Positions 1 through 10,980 of a stretch of DNA of 64,000 nt are shown here, piece by piece. The DNA is from Leptobrachium leishanense (lineage: Eukaryota; Chordata; Amphibia; Anura; Megophryidae). The translations under genes and the position numbers were made by a program. The stretch spans positions 4,650,001 to 4,714,000 of the forward strand of contig CM019066.1 of assembly GCA_009667805.1 (NCBI GenBank). Reading direction: 5' to 3'. The notes under the pieces are model-generated. The model was not told the origin of the DNA. It ran no database searches and saw only the letters and a program-made list of their open reading frames with translations. The first letter of the stretch is position 1. Each line of letters opens with the position of its first letter.

Positions 1-18
1 TGGTCTTGGCGGCACTTA

Positions 19-437
19 GGCTATAGGTCAGACGAAAGCAGTTTTAACGTGCGTTTAGCCGCACAAAATCACGGCCGTGCTAGCAGCAATGACGTCCAAT
101 GCCAGGCAGCATACGACGAACGGCCGCACGAAAGTGCGGCTGGCGCAACGCAAGTGGCAAACGAATGCATTTTTTCGAAAACGTGAAACCGCTAGTACTG
201 ACGTACAGAGTGCGCTGCGTCCGCATAGCGGTGGTGTTTGCGTGATTGGGAACGTCAGACGCTGCTCACGTCCGGCCAACATAACGTCCAGACGCAAAAA
301 GGTTTTATTGATGATCCGTACAAAATCACGTCCGAAAATGCGCATCGTATGATCGCTATCGCGTATTCCGTGAAAAAATACGTCCATTCGTTCGAACGCA
401 CTTTTTCACGGACAACGCGAAAAAATGCGTTCATTCA
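19..437 (+). mobile_element. Harbinger-like MITE, subfamily A, copy 1
   Basis: This is a CpG-rich non-autonomous element with the terminal motif GGCTA-GGTCAGACGAA. TTA at 16-18 is the likely 3-bp target copy. The far end stops at 'tgcgttcat' without the usual 'ctgaccctagcc' and runs directly into an inverted copy. A TWA target and GG-starting ends fit PIF/Harbinger, but no transposase is present. The 18 bp upstream recur at 1468-1485 before copy 3. Confidence 0.6.
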
Positions 438-861
438 GGCTAGGTCAGACGAACGCATTTTCGCGTTGTCTGTGAAAAAGTGCGTTCGAACGAATGGACG
501 TATTTTTTCACGGAGTACGCAATAGCGATCATACGATGCGCATTTGCATCCGTGATTTTGTACGGATCATCAATAAAACACTTTGTGCATCTGGACGTTA
601 TGTTGGCCGGACATTAGCAGTGTCTGACATCTCCTAATCACGCACACACGCCTCTAGCGGACGCAGCGCACTCTGTACGTCAGTACTAGAGGTTTTACGT
701 TCTCGACAAAATGCGTTCGTTTTCCACTTGCGTTGCGCAGCCGGACTTTTGTGCGACCGTACTTCGTATATTGGCCGTCATTGCCTGGCACTTGCTGCTA
801 CTACGGCCGTGATTAAGTGCGCCTGCACGCGCGTTCGCACTGCGTTCGTCTGACCCTAGCC
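438..861 (-). mobile_element. Harbinger-like MITE, subfamily A, copy 2 (inverted)
   Basis: This is the same family as 19-437 in the opposite orientation, abutting it head to head so that 19-861 can fold on itself. The outer end 'tcgtctgaccctagcc' is followed by TTA. It differs from copy 1 at many positions, so it is not a recent fold-back of that copy. Confidence 0.6.
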
Positions 862-1086
862 TTAACCATAGCCTTACAGCGCGCAGGAACGCGCTGTAAA
901 ACGCCCAGGTGTGAATGGGGCCTAAAGGCGTTATATGATGTATGGAGAAACCTCCTGGAGTCTGCAGATCTCAGCTCTCTGCTCATTGTCTTCTTCATTG
1001 ACAGACGTGGGTGGGAGTTTTTGATGGTCTGTGCAGGAAGGAGAAGATTGATATCTGGATACAGAGTAAAGGGGCTGAAAGACAGA
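862..1086. other. Short inverted MITE-like terminus, no gene
   Basis: About 70 bp (865-935) hold an inverted 'gcgc-aggaa-cgcgc' pair and a 'gtgaatggggcct' motif like the end of another small MITE. The rest shows nothing I recognise. Confidence 0.25.
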
Positions 1087-1268
1087 CAGGGTTATTCAGA
1101 GAGCGGTGAAAAGTAGGAGAATGAATGGAGAATGGAAAATTCTAGGTCAAAATAGACGATTTGGAAAGTGAGATGAATGGGAGAATTTTTCTGGTTTGGC
1201 TGTTTTGGCCTAGAATTTTCCATCCTCCAGCCATTCTCCTGCTTTTCACCTCTCTCTGAATAACCCTG
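1087..1268. mobile_element. 182-bp palindromic MITE, CAGGGTTATTCA family
   Basis: Perfect terminal inverted repeats CAGGGTTATTCAGAGAG / CTCTCTGAATAACCCTG enclose an almost wholly self-complementary body; 'attctaggtcaaaata' and its complement meet near the centre. The same terminal motif bounds 44763-45639. No clear target duplication is visible. Confidence 0.65.
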
Positions 1269-1485
1269 AAAAAGCTCAGCTGTAAAACACAATTTTTTTT
1301 TTTAAATATTTTTAGCTACAAAATACTTTATTGACAAGCTCCATTTGATCGGAAAGTCCCCAGTCTCCCTACGCGTTCACTCCGCCGACCTGCAGGATTT
1401 CGCGAGAGGCGTCATGTGACCCGGTGGTTAAAGCCTCAATGGAGTCCTATGGGCTTCATGGAGGGGATGGTCTTGGCGGCACTTA
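1269..1485. other. No gene recognised
   Basis: This is a unique-looking spacer. Its last 18 bp (1468-1485) repeat the first 18 bases of the window in front of a MITE copy. Confidence 0.4.
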
Positions 1486-1911
1486 GGCTAAGGTCAGACG
1501 AAAGCAGTTTTAACGTGCGTTTAGCCGCACAAAATCACGGCCGTGCTAGCAGCAAATGACGTCCAATGCCAGGCAGCATACGACGAACGGCCGCACGAAA
1601 GTGCGGCTGCGCAACGCAAGTGGCAAACGAATGCATTTTTTCGAAAACGTGAAACCGCTAGTACTGACGTACAGAGTGCGCTGCGTCCGCATAGCGGTGT
1701 GTTTGCGTGATTGGGAGACGTCAGACGCTGCTCATGTCCGGCCAACATAACGTCCAGACGCAAAAAGGTTTTATTAATGATCCGTACAAAATCACGTACG
1801 AAAATGCGCATCGTATGACCGCTATCGCGTATTCCGTGAAAAAATACGTCCATTCGTTCGAACGCACTTTTTCACGGACAACGTGAAAAATGCGTTCATC
1901 TGACCCTAGTC
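1486..1911 (+). mobile_element. Harbinger-like MITE, subfamily A, copy 3
   Basis: This is a full-length 426-bp copy flanked by TTA at 1483-1485 and 1912-1914. It is nearly identical to copy 1, including 18 bp of upstream flank, which suggests duplication of the locus rather than independent insertion. Confidence 0.65.
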
Positions 1912-2501
1912 TTAGCGCTGACTCGAGTATCCTGAGGCTTAGTGCCGCGTTACGGGGTAGGCTGCTGAATCAGCGCCTTCCCCATAATATGGAGCGAAAA
2001 CGAGGACGCTAAGGAGAAACCTGCAGGCACAGGGTTTCCTCATTAGTGTCCCCGTTGTGGCGGGTGGTATGTAATACAGCTCAATATGTTTCAGGGACAA
2101 TTGAACACTAATAGAATATTCAGGATTAGAATGGAACGCATGCAAAGATAATCTCTTCTACTCGTTGTTATAGAAATGGCCAATTGCTTTTCCATTTGAA
2201 GGAAACCAATGTACAGCTATTATGTGAGATTCAGCCTAAACTACGGCTAGATATGAAAAGAAACTAACAATGTTTCCCCGAATCCCCAGCACAAAAAGCC
2301 ATGAAAAGGGAAATTTATAACAAAGCACCGTAATGGACCACAATTTCAAGGCTTTGCAATTCGGCTCATTCCATTTCGCAGAAAATTCGGTGAATTCAAC
2401 ATTTATTGGATGGTCACCGTATTTTGCCGAAATTAGAGTTGCTGAAGCAATGATCAGCTGTTGGCAAAAACCAAAGAATTTCACTGACAAGCGCCGATTT
2501 A
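1912..2501. other. No gene recognised; possible degraded inverted-repeat element
   Basis: 2236-2505 begins 'cagcctaaact' and ends 'gatttaggct', a weak inverted pair that could be an old MITE. Nothing else is recognisable. Confidence 0.2.
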
Positions 2502-2930
2502 GGCTAAGGTCAGACTAACGCAGTATCAACGTGCGTTTAACCGCACTAAATCACGGCCGTGCTAGCAGCAAATTACGTCCAATGTCGGGCAGCATACGAA
2601 GAACGGCCGCACAAAAGTGCGGCCGCGCAACGCAAGTGGCAAACGAACGCATTTTTTAGAGAACGTCAAACCGCTAGTACTGACGTACAGAGTGCGCTGC
2701 GTCCGCATAGCGGCGTGTGTGTGTGTGATTAGGAGACGTCAGACGCTGCTAATGTCCGGCCAACATAACGTCCAGACGCAAAAAGGGTTTTATTGATGAT
2801 CCGTACAAAATCACAGACGGAAATGCGCATCGTATGACCGCTATCGCGTATTCCGTGAAAAAATACGTCCATTCGTTCGAACGCACTTTTTCACGGACAA
2901 CGCGAAAAATGCGTTAGTCTGACCCTAGCC
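2502..2930 (+). mobile_element. Harbinger-like MITE, subfamily A, copy 4
   Basis: This is a full-length copy with TTA at 2499-2501 and 2931-2933. The right TTA is also the left TTA of the next copy. Confidence 0.65.
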
Positions 2931-2933
2931 TTA

Positions 2934-3401
2934 GGCTAGCGTCAGACGAACGCAGTCATCACGTCCGTGTTGCCGCACAGTTTAACGTCCGTTGTAGCAT
3001 TGATTTGTGATCAATAGATACCAAAACATGAAGCACGTGCGCACCGAAGTGCGTATGCACCACGCAGGTGGCTATGGACGCTATTTAGGCCTCGACGTAA
3101 AAGCGCTACGAGGGACCGTCCAGAATGCGTCGCGTCCGCGTAGCGGCCTGTGTGCGTGATGACGCGACGTCAGACGCAGCGAATTTGCGACGTCCATCAC
3201 GTCGACGCTCAGAGGTTTTTTGGTCTGGCTGACTGTACCTGTCATTTAATTGTAATTAATTTTGATTCCCATATTTCCCTTTTTTTTTCTACATCCGTCA
3301 AAAAAAGGACCGTGTGGTGTCTACAGTATCTTCCGTCAGTACGTACATCCATTATGCACGCACGCAGAGTGCGCTCAGACTGCGTTCGCCTGACATTTGC
3401 C
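2934..3401 (+). mobile_element. Harbinger-like MITE, subfamily B, copy 5
   Basis: The ends GGCTA...GCC match subfamily A, but the interior differs and carries a 'ccgtcaaaaaaaggac' motif shared with 25105-25552 and 54347-57045. It is flanked by TTA at 2931-2933 and 3402-3404, giving TTA-copy4-TTA-copy5-TTA. Confidence 0.6.
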
Positions 3402-3582
3402 TTAGCCTCGGAAAAATGGAAGTCTCCTATTCTAACAGGAGCTTAAACCAATAAAAATGTATTAAAAATGTGCCTAAGTAATAAAAAAGATATTTTAAAA
3501 CATTATTAAAAGGTCCGTTCAAAAATAATAAAAAATAAGGTCTTATTTAATTTTGTCCTTTAAAAAAACAAAAAAATACAAA

Positions 3583-3725
3583 CAGGTCTATTCAAAGAAA
3601 GGTGAAACTCAGGAGAATGACTGGAGAAGTGAAAATTCTAGGTCAAAATAACCAAACCATTTGGTCTAGATTGTTCTCTTCTCCTGCCAGTTCTCCAGAT
3701 TTTCACCTTTCTTTGAATAGACCTG
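3583..3725. mobile_element. 143-bp palindromic MITE
   Basis: The terminal inverted repeat CAGGTCTATTCAAAGAAAGG is matched in reverse at the right end, and the body contains 'attctaggtcaaaataa' as in the 1087-1268 element. It is a related, shorter family. Confidence 0.6.
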
Positions 3726-3949
3726 ATAGTGTTTTTGCAAAGAAGAAGAAATGGTCTTTAAAAGAAATAAAAAAAGTTGTTCCATTTCTTAAATTGAAAC
3801 CTATTGGAGTCACCTGTTTAAGCCTGACGCATTGAAACACAGAAAACAGGTAATTATGCCGAAATTTCCGTGCAATTCGGCATTCTGTGAATAGCCGAAG
3901 TGATAGTTTACAATGGGACAATTTCAGTGCCGCCGAATTGTGTTGCATT

Positions 3950-4789
3950 CAGTGGCGTAACAACTGGAGGGGCAGCCAGTGCGGGTGGCCTGGGTGCAGG
4001 GCCAAGGGGGGTCGCCGTTCGCCGGTGCCCCCCCAGTTGTTACGCCCGGAGACCTGGGGGGCAGGGCTCGAGTCCTGCGGGAACGCATGTTCCCGCTGTG
4101 GACTGAGCCCGACAAAGTGAGCGCCGGGGGGAGCAATTGCTGGCGGCCGCATTGCTATCCTATGGGCGGCCGCCAGCATAAAGCTCTGCCGCTCAGCTGA
4201 GGATTTATCCACCAGCCAGCTACGATCTCGCAAGATCTGGCTGGTGGCTAGATCCCCAGCCACGCAGCAGAGCTTTATGCTGGCGGCCGCTCGAGGATGG
4301 AAAATATATCCATGTGTGAGAGCTGGGGGGAAATATATCCATGTGTGAGATCTGGGGGCAAATATATCCATGTGTGAGAGCCGGGGGGCAAATATATCCA
4401 TGGGTGAGATCTGGGGGCAAATATATCCATGTGTGAGCTGGGGGGGCAATATTTCCATGTGTGAGCTGGAGGGGGTACCCTGGGCCCATGGTATGGAAAG
4501 GGTTTGCAGGGCTGTGCAGATGGGGTGCCACATGTGTTCTGGCAGCATGGAAAGGGTGCACTGGGCAGCCCACACCTGGGTTACCCTACACTGCATAGCT
4601 GCAAGGGGTATGTGCTGGAGGGGGGTCCAGAGCATGTATATATAATTCTGGGGTCCAGTGTATATAATTCTGGGGGTCCAGTGCCTGTGCATATAATTCT
4701 GGGGGTCCAATATTTTGTCCCGGTCCGGGCCTGAGGGGGGCGAAAAAAAAATTCTGCCCTGGACGCCCATAACTCTGGTTACGCCACTG
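3950..4789. mobile_element. Non-autonomous hAT element, 840 bp, TIR CAGTGGCGTAAC
   Basis: CAGTGGCGTAAC at the left and GTTACGCCACTG at the right are exact inverted ends. They are flanked by a perfect 8-bp duplication GTTGCATT (3942-3949 and 4790-4797). The 8-bp duplication and CAGTGG terminus are diagnostic of hAT. The interior has no transposase; it is GC-rich and carries two minisatellites, at about 4295-4475 and 4620-4720. Long open frames across it are repeat artefacts. Confidence 0.9.
4295..4475. repeat. Minisatellite, about 27-bp unit
   Basis: About six tandem units have the consensus 'gagctgggggcaaatatatc' followed by 'catgtgt'. The unit strongly resembles the array at 7535-8030 inside a different hAT element. 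Confidence 0.8.
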
Positions 4790-5044
4790 GTTGCATTGCA
4801 CCATATTTCGCTGTCAATTCACCTGTATTTGGCGAATTGACAGCTTTGTGAATACAAGAATTGCCCTGAAATCGCCCCTATGGTTCAATGCAATTCGGTG
4901 TCAATATCAGCGGTTGGTAAATAACCTATAAATGTGGGTCCTGCGCTGTCTCTTGTTACAGGGCTGTCATTATAATTATCAATATGGATTTTTAGTCTGG
5001 AGCCACAAAGAATAGACTGCACTCCCACCCTCCTTGGTCTAGAG

Positions 5045-5077
5045 CAGTGTTTCTCAACTCCGGTCCTCCGGTCCCCC
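5045..5077. mobile_element. hAT-MITE terminus fragment
   Basis: The sequence 'cagtgtttctcaactccggt' resembles common hAT MITE ends. It is truncated where the next MITE begins. Confidence 0.3.
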
Positions 5078-5080
5078 TAA

Positions 5081-5292
5081 GGCTAGGGTCAGACGAAAGC
5101 ATTTTTCCCCGCGAACGTGAAAAAGTGCGTCCGAACGCATTGACGTATTTTTTCACGGAATGCGCAAAAACGGTCAGACGACGCGCATTTTTGGGCGTGA
5201 TTTTGTACGGATCGTCAATAAAACTCTTTTTGCGTCTGGACGTTATGTAGGCCGGACATTAGCAGCGTCTGACATCTCCTAATCACGCAAAC
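5081..5292 (-). mobile_element. Harbinger-like MITE, subfamily A, truncated copy 6
   Basis: It starts GGCTAGGGTCAGACGAA after TAA and ends abruptly at 'atcacgcaaaca', half-way through the family consensus, where another MITE follows. Confidence 0.55.
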
Positions 5293-5524
5293 ATGTCAGC
5301 CATGTTTTCCTGGACACATGTTGCTATTTCATGCAAAGGGAGAGCACTTGGAAAAATGCTGCCCTGCAACACGTATACTTATATGCTGCAGGAAGGAAAT
5401 CAAGGCAGGTCCCCTGGGATTCCTTACCTGCAGCGTATGGGTGGCAGGGTGGCGTTTTTCATGCACTGTCCCTCAGCATGAATAAATTATGTGCCCAGGA
5501 AAACATGGCCGATCTGGCAACCCT
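5293..5524. mobile_element. MITE with 'aaaacatggccgatctggcaaccct' type ends
   Basis: 'gccatgttttcctgg' at the left and 'aggaaaacatggc' at the right are inverted. A relative lies at 22743-22927 plus 26923-26955. The left end is clipped at the junction with the truncated Harbinger-like copy. Confidence 0.55.
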
Positions 5525-5983
5525 ACAGGGAGAGTCTAATGTTATGAGGGAGTTCCATAAAAAGGGGGAAATTAATGAGTAATTAATTTGATGCAATCAG
5601 ATTGTAAAAAGAAGCACGAGTGATTTAAAAGCGTCCTGCGTTCAGTAAGGTGATAGAACGATGAATCTGATGAGCTGCCGATATCATACTTTAATCAGAA
5701 AAGAGAAATCCTGCAATGGGAAACAGGTGAAAGAGCTTAATTTCTAAATCAAGGTCACATTGATAGATGTGACTTCCATACGATTGCTTCTGTCATCTTC
5801 CCATCTACTTCGCACGGGTAGGTGACTTCAGAGTCGGAGCAATGATCAGGAACTGTGCTTTGATCAAACTGCTTCCACACAAACGTGTTCATGCAACAAA
5901 TTCCTATGCTAATTATTCATTACATTCACTATTAGCTGGGACTGTCTGGGCTCTGCTCATTTCTGTATGAATCAATTAAAACC
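5525..5983. other. No gene recognised
   Basis: AT-rich, unique-looking sequence leads into a Tc1 relic. Confidence 0.4.
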
Positions 5984-6440
5984 TTGTACATATTTACACA
6001 TATGAAGAGTGAGCAGGTTTTTCCGTCAATGTTTTTTTCTCCCCTGATGGCACAGCGGGCATATTCCAAGATGGCAAATGCCAGGATTCATCAGTATCAA
6101 ACTGTGCAAGAGCGGTTCAGGGAGCATGAGACATCGTTTTCACACGTGGATTGGCCACCGCACAGTCCAGACCTTAACCCCATTGAGGTTAATCTTTGGG
6201 ATAATGTGCTGGAGAAGACTTTACGCAGCGTCCGACTCTCCCATCATCAATACAAGATCTTGACCACAAATTAATGCCACTCTGGATGGAAATAAATGCC
6301 GCGACATTGCATGAGCTTATCCAAACGATGCCACGGCGAATGCGAGACGTAATCACAGCAAAAGATGCGACACAATCAAATATTAGAGTCTGTGACTTAT
6401 CTTTGTCTGGCAGTGTGTGTATAATTTTATATATATATAT
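5984..6440 (+). pseudogene. Tc1/mariner transposase 3' relic
   Basis: The reading frame at 5984-6274 contains a degraded '[12 protein letters not shown]' block, which is the region around the third catalytic acidic residue of Tc1-like transposases. A second frame (6274-6370) gives the usual C-terminal 'LHELIQTMPRRMRDVI' block, so at least one frameshift separates them. The N-terminal DNA-binding part is missing. The relic runs into an (AT)n tract. It is too decayed to encode a working enzyme, and its family within Tc1/mariner is uncertain. Confidence 0.7.
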
Positions 6441-6604
6441 ATTCACCAAAAATGAGCACTCCATATCAATGACCACCTTGATCCACCATTTTCTGCAACA
6501 AAAAAACACACATTTTAAAAATTAAAAAAACCTGACTGAGGTAAAATGATGGGGATTCAGTTAACAAAGTATGATCATAGTTTGCTTAAACCTGTCTCAG
6601 TCGC

Positions 6605-6606
6605 CA

Positions 6607-6640
<34 letters not shown>
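6605..6640. repeat. (TA)n microsatellite
   Basis: This is an uninterrupted TA dinucleotide run just before a hAT-like terminus. A shorter run lies at 6425-6442. Confidence 0.9.
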
Positions 6641-6644
6641 ATGT

Positions 6645-6901
6645 CAGGGGCGGACTGGGCAGGGGGACCAGCATCCCCCCGGCCGAGTTCCAACCTAGCT
6701 GTATTTTTTTTCCACGAACGGCCAAAGACTTCAATGCGCAGCAGCGTCAGTGCTGGGCCGCCCCCCCCACGTGATACAGAGCGTGCCGTGCACACGCTGC
6801 AGAGGAGGACGCAGCCGAGGGAGACTTCAGACGGTGGGAGCCTCAGCCGAGTGCAGATGTCACACTAGCCAGCCTGCCAGTGCGAGGAGGGGGCTGAGGG
6901 A
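6645..6901. mobile_element. hAT-like left terminus (CAGGGGCGGACTGGG)
   Basis: The motif CAGGGGCGGACTGGGC starts a GC-rich block that later hAT insertions interrupt at 6902 and 8560. I could not find a matching right terminus, so the extent is unknown. The pieces 8446-8559 and 11683-12181 probably belong to the same host sequence. Confidence 0.35.
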
Positions 6902-7534
6902 CAGGGCCGGCGCTAACGTAAGGCGGCACAGGCGGCCGCCTTACTGTCTGGCGTCCTGCCAGTGTGAGGGGCGCCGGCCCGGGGCGGAATCGGATGACCG
7001 AGCCGAGGACCCGAGGTGCGTTCGGATCAGAATGGGAGCAGGCGCAGCCTCCGAGCATGGCCATTGGCCGCTCGCCTGGGATGGGAGGGGAGTGGGGACA
7101 ATGAGAGGGAGGGGACAAGCACCACGTGGTTCCCTTGCTTTCCGAATCCAATCACAGGCGAGCGGGAAAGCTGCGTGCACGTGTGCATCACATGCCCAGC
7201 GCCAGCGGCCACTCGCAGTCACCTCGACACGTGACGTCACGTGTCACACGAGTCGGAGTAGCCGCTTACATTACAGACGCAGTGCGGTGCCTAGCTAAGC
7301 TTGTTGCTAAACTTGCTTGCTACTAAAAAAAAACTACTACCCTGTCCCTGGTCTGGTCTCTCTCACTCCCTGACTGCCTGAGAGTGGACTGAGTAGAAGA
7401 ACGCCAGCGGGCGACGGGGCCTGGCAGGCTGAGGCAGCAGACAGCAGCCAGTGAGCTGAGCAGTGCTGTGCGCACTGTCACAGTCAGCAGAGCAGAGAGG
7501 TAAGACTCGCTGGGGGAAAATTTATACCATACAC

Positions 7535-8030
7535 ATGAGCTGGGGGCCGCAAATATACCCATACATGAGCTGGGGGCCGCAAAATATATACCCATATGAG
7601 CTGGGGGCCGCAAAATATATACCCATATGAGCTGGGGGCCGCAAATATACCCATACATGAGCTGGGGGCCGCAAAATATATACCCATATGAGCTGGGGGC
7701 CGCAAATATACCCATACATGAGCTGGGGGCCGCAAAATATATACCCATATATGAGCTGGGCCTGCAAATATACCCATATAAATATGAGCTGGGGCTGCAA
7801 ATATACCCATATAAATATGAGCTGGGGCAATATATACCCATATGAGCTGGGGGCCGCAAATATATACCCATATATGAGCTGGGCCTGCAAATATACCCAT
7901 ATAAATATGAGCTGGGGCAATATATACCCATATAAATATGAGCTGGGGCAAATATACCCATATAAATATGAACTGGGGCAAATATACCCATATGTGAGCT
8001 GGGGCCGCAAATATACCCATATATGGGCAT
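7535..8030. repeat. Minisatellite, 27-34-bp unit, roughly 17 units
   Basis: Tandem units have the consensus 'gagctgggggccgcaaatat' followed by 'acccatat', with length variants. Open frames of 160-290 codons on both strands are produced by the array and are not genes. Confidence 0.9.
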
Positions 8031-8155
8031 GATCTGAGGTCTATTATATATATATGTGGGCATGATCTGAGGTCTATATATCTCTAGGCATGATCTGAGG
8101 TCTATATATGTATCTGTGGGCATGATATGGTCTGTATATATGTATCTGGGCTTGA
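8028..8155. repeat. Minisatellite, about 36-bp unit
   Basis: Four diverged units contain 'gggcatgatctgaggtctat' followed by a TA-rich stretch. Confidence 0.75.
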
Positions 8156-8738
8156 TGCTATTCGGATTAAATTGGCAGTAATTTATATGTATTTTATTCA
8201 ATAGACATTTTCTAGATGGACGTAACGTATCAGTGCGGTCGGACGGCTGATATAAGTGGAGTGTAGACCTTGCCTATAAACATGCGCTTTATGAAAATAA
8301 AGTTTACTCTCTGCGTGACGACACCGAACACTCGCGATAGAGATTATTATGCATCTCTATCCTGATTGGCTTGACATGACACGGATGGGGGGGGCACCAA
8401 AACACACCTTCGCCTGACTAGGCAAAAAAGCTTGCACCGGCCCTGCCGAGGGAGGCAGACAGTTGAGAAGCCAGCCACCCACCCAGGACACAGAGACCCG
8501 GCCGGGGCCAGCCCAGAGAGCTTTAAAAGACCTCGCTGCTCTGTCTCTGAAGGTGAGTGCAGTGGTGTATTTAGGTTTTGTGCTGCCCTAGGCCTGACTA
8601 AACTCGTGCACCACCCAATTTAAATTTGAGGCACCCCTTCCTGTCAAGGGCACACCTCTTCCTGGTTAATCCCCACCCTTCATCTTAAAGCTCCACCTTT
8701 TCCTCTTAGAGCTCCGCCTTTTCCTCTCTTTATATTAA

Positions 8739-9950
8739 CCACTTCAATGCGGAGGATGCGCTGAGCGCGTCCTCCGCATTACCGCTGGTATGCGGAGGAC
8801 GCGCTGAGCGCGTCCTCCCATTGGGGTCAGCGTTCGGCCGAGTTCCGGCCGATCGCTGGCCCCTCCGGTGCGGGCTGACATCCTGGATGTCAGCCGCACA
8901 TCCGGAACCGCAGCCGCTGGTATTAGGTGTCATCGCGGCAGTGTGATGACACCTAATTCAGGCGCCCCCCCCGCATGTGCGGAGGAGGCGCCTGAAAGGG
9001 AGGGGGGGAGGTCCTTCGGACCTCTCTCCCTCCCGATCGGCGGCTCTGCGGGGGTTAACCCAGGCATCATTTGGAAGGGCACAGCCTGCCCTTCCAAATG
9101 GTGCCTGGCATTAACCCCTGGGGAGCTGGATCGCGAATCGGCGCTGAAAAGCGCCGGTTCGCGATCCTTTCCCGGAGCTGGCCGACATCTTGGATGTCGG
9201 CCAAGCCTCCGGGAACTCCCCCTGAGGACTGGCGTCATCGTGCGTAGCACGATGACGCCAGTCCTGGACTTAACCCCTAACTGCCACCAACGGTGGAGAT
9301 AGGGAGTTCCAATGAACTCCCTATCTCCCGATCCGTGGCAGCTAGGGGTTAAATTTTGGTATGGTTGGATTGGCCAGAGCATGGCCGTTCCAACGATACC
9401 AAACACTACTGTGAAAAATGTTGTAAAAAAAAAAAAAATTAAAAAGAAAATTATAAAAAAAAAACAAAACTTTTTTTTTCTTTTTTTTGGTTTGTTAATG
9501 CAGCAATATTGTTCCCATTTCAATTATAATGTGAACAATGATGCTGCACTAACGAATTTTGTATGCGGTGCGTTTGTTAAAAATAGTGTAATTTTCCCCA
9601 AAAAAAAATGTAACGAGACCCCATCTCTAATTTTTTTAACAAGCGCACCCCATACAAAATATAACCGCAATTGCTCGCATGTTAAAATGTGAAAAAAAAC
9701 ACTTTACACATTGTAAATTATTGAAAATACATATTTTATTGCATTTTTTGTTATAATATACAGACATGACATAACGTATACATATAATAATGACATATTA
9801 TGAATCTACCGAGTCTGACGGAAAGAACGATATATAATATGTCTGGGTCATATAATAAAATAAGCCTTCAAAACACGTTTAAACATGATGAACAAAACCG
9901 GTAAAAATGACCTCAGCACAGGGGCGGGAAAAGCCTCAGCAGCGAAAGGG
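8739..9950. mobile_element. Non-autonomous piggyBac-type element, 1.2 kb
   Basis: It is flanked by TTAA at 8735-8738 and 9951-9954. The ends CCACTTCAATGCGGAGG and (reversed) CCCTTTCGCTGCTGAGG are imperfect inverted repeats. The GC-rich half is a series of hairpins, for example around 8750-8820, 8870-8960 and 9180-9310. It belongs to the same family as 57470-59345 but lies in the opposite orientation. Confidence 0.75.
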
Positions 9951-10099
9951 TTAAAAGTGGATACCAAGTGCCTACTTGTATATTTTGTATACCATTTCAA
10001 ATGTATCTATTGAGATAAATAAAATTATGAAATGTTTAAATTCAAGCATTTTTACAAAGAACAACCACGCATGTCAAGTATACTGGATCACAGCCGCTC

Positions 10100-10745
10100 T
10101 AATTGGTTGAACAATAAAATCCACAGAAACTTGCACTGCATATGAGTGTATCACAGAGCTGCATAGCAATAAAACCCCAAGAAATGGGCACTGTGTATGA
10201 GCATATCAGAGCTGCACAGCAATAAAACCCACAGAAATGTGCAGTGTGTAAGAGCGTATCACAGAACTGCACAGCAATAAAACTCACAGTAATGTGCAGT
10301 GTGTATGAGCGTATCCCAGAGCTCCAGGGCAATAAAACTCACAGTAATATGCAGTGTATATCACAGAATCCACAGCAATAAAACTCCCAGCAATGCAATG
10401 TTTGGTGTGTGTCAGCGTATCAGAATCCACAGCAATAAAACTCCCAGCAATGCAATGTGTGGTGTGTATGAGTGTATCAGAATCCACTGCAATAAAACTC
10501 CCAGCAATGCAATGTGTGGTGTGTGTCAGCGTATCAGAATCCACAGCAATAAAACTCCCAGCAATGCAATGTGCGGTGTGTATGAGTGCATCAGAATTCA
10601 CAGCAATAAAACTCACAGCAATGCAACGTGTGGTGTGTGTCAGCGTATCAGAATTCACAGCAATAAAACTCCCAGCAATGCAATGTGCGGTGTGTATGAG
10701 TGCATCAGAATCCACTGCAATAAAACTCCCAGCAAACCGAGTGTA
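10100..10745. repeat. Minisatellite, about 57-bp unit, about 11 units
   Basis: The unit reads 'gcaataaaactcccagcaat' then 'gcaatgtgtggtgtgtatga' then 'gtgtatcagaatccaca'. The later units alternate between two variants. The reading frames of 164-192 codons crossing it are repeat artefacts. Confidence 0.9.
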
Positions 10746-10980
10746 TATGAGCACACAGCAATTATGCTGTGGAGCCATCTTGTCAGCAGTGGGGTGCCAC
10801 TGCCAGAGGGTGCACTGTAGCTTTGATTCCCTTCCCAGTGGGTGTTCAGTCCAGAATAGAGTCTGTGTTAACGAAAGGGCGGGCAGCTGCGCGCGTGCGT
10901 TTCACGTGGTTCAGCCAGTCATGTGGTACTGAGACTCAGAGAAATGGCAGTGAAATGCCCTGATGTTTGGTGGTTTCAAT

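Larger units (their letters stand above)
6902..8445. mobile_element. Non-autonomous hAT element, about 1.54 kb, TIR CAGGGCCGGCGCTA
   Basis: The left end CAGGGCCGGCGCTA and right end TTGCACCGGCCCTG are inverted. The flanks CTGAGGGA (6894-6901) and CCGAGGGA (8446-8453) form a 7/8 target duplication. No transposase is present. It contains a 27-34-bp minisatellite and a second array at about 8028-8155. A truncated relative with the same left end lies at 55924. Confidence 0.75.

Noticed and set aside
3949..4770. 273-codon minus-strand frame
   Set aside because: It spans a hAT element made of minisatellites; low complexity and no family motif.
6843..7298. Possible GC-rich host exon on either strand
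   Set aside because: The region lies across a hAT terminus and shows frames on both strands with no recognisable domain.
7323..8201. Long open frames (up to 292 codons) across the tandem array
   Set aside because: Open frames occur on both strands and in several phases of a minisatellite; the translations are simple repeats.
10100..10745. CRISPR-like array
   Set aside because: The units are contiguous and similar throughout, with no unique spacers, and the context is a eukaryotic transposon.
10284..10932. Frames of 164-192 codons on both strands
   Set aside because: Produced by a 57-bp tandem repeat whose unit length is divisible by three.
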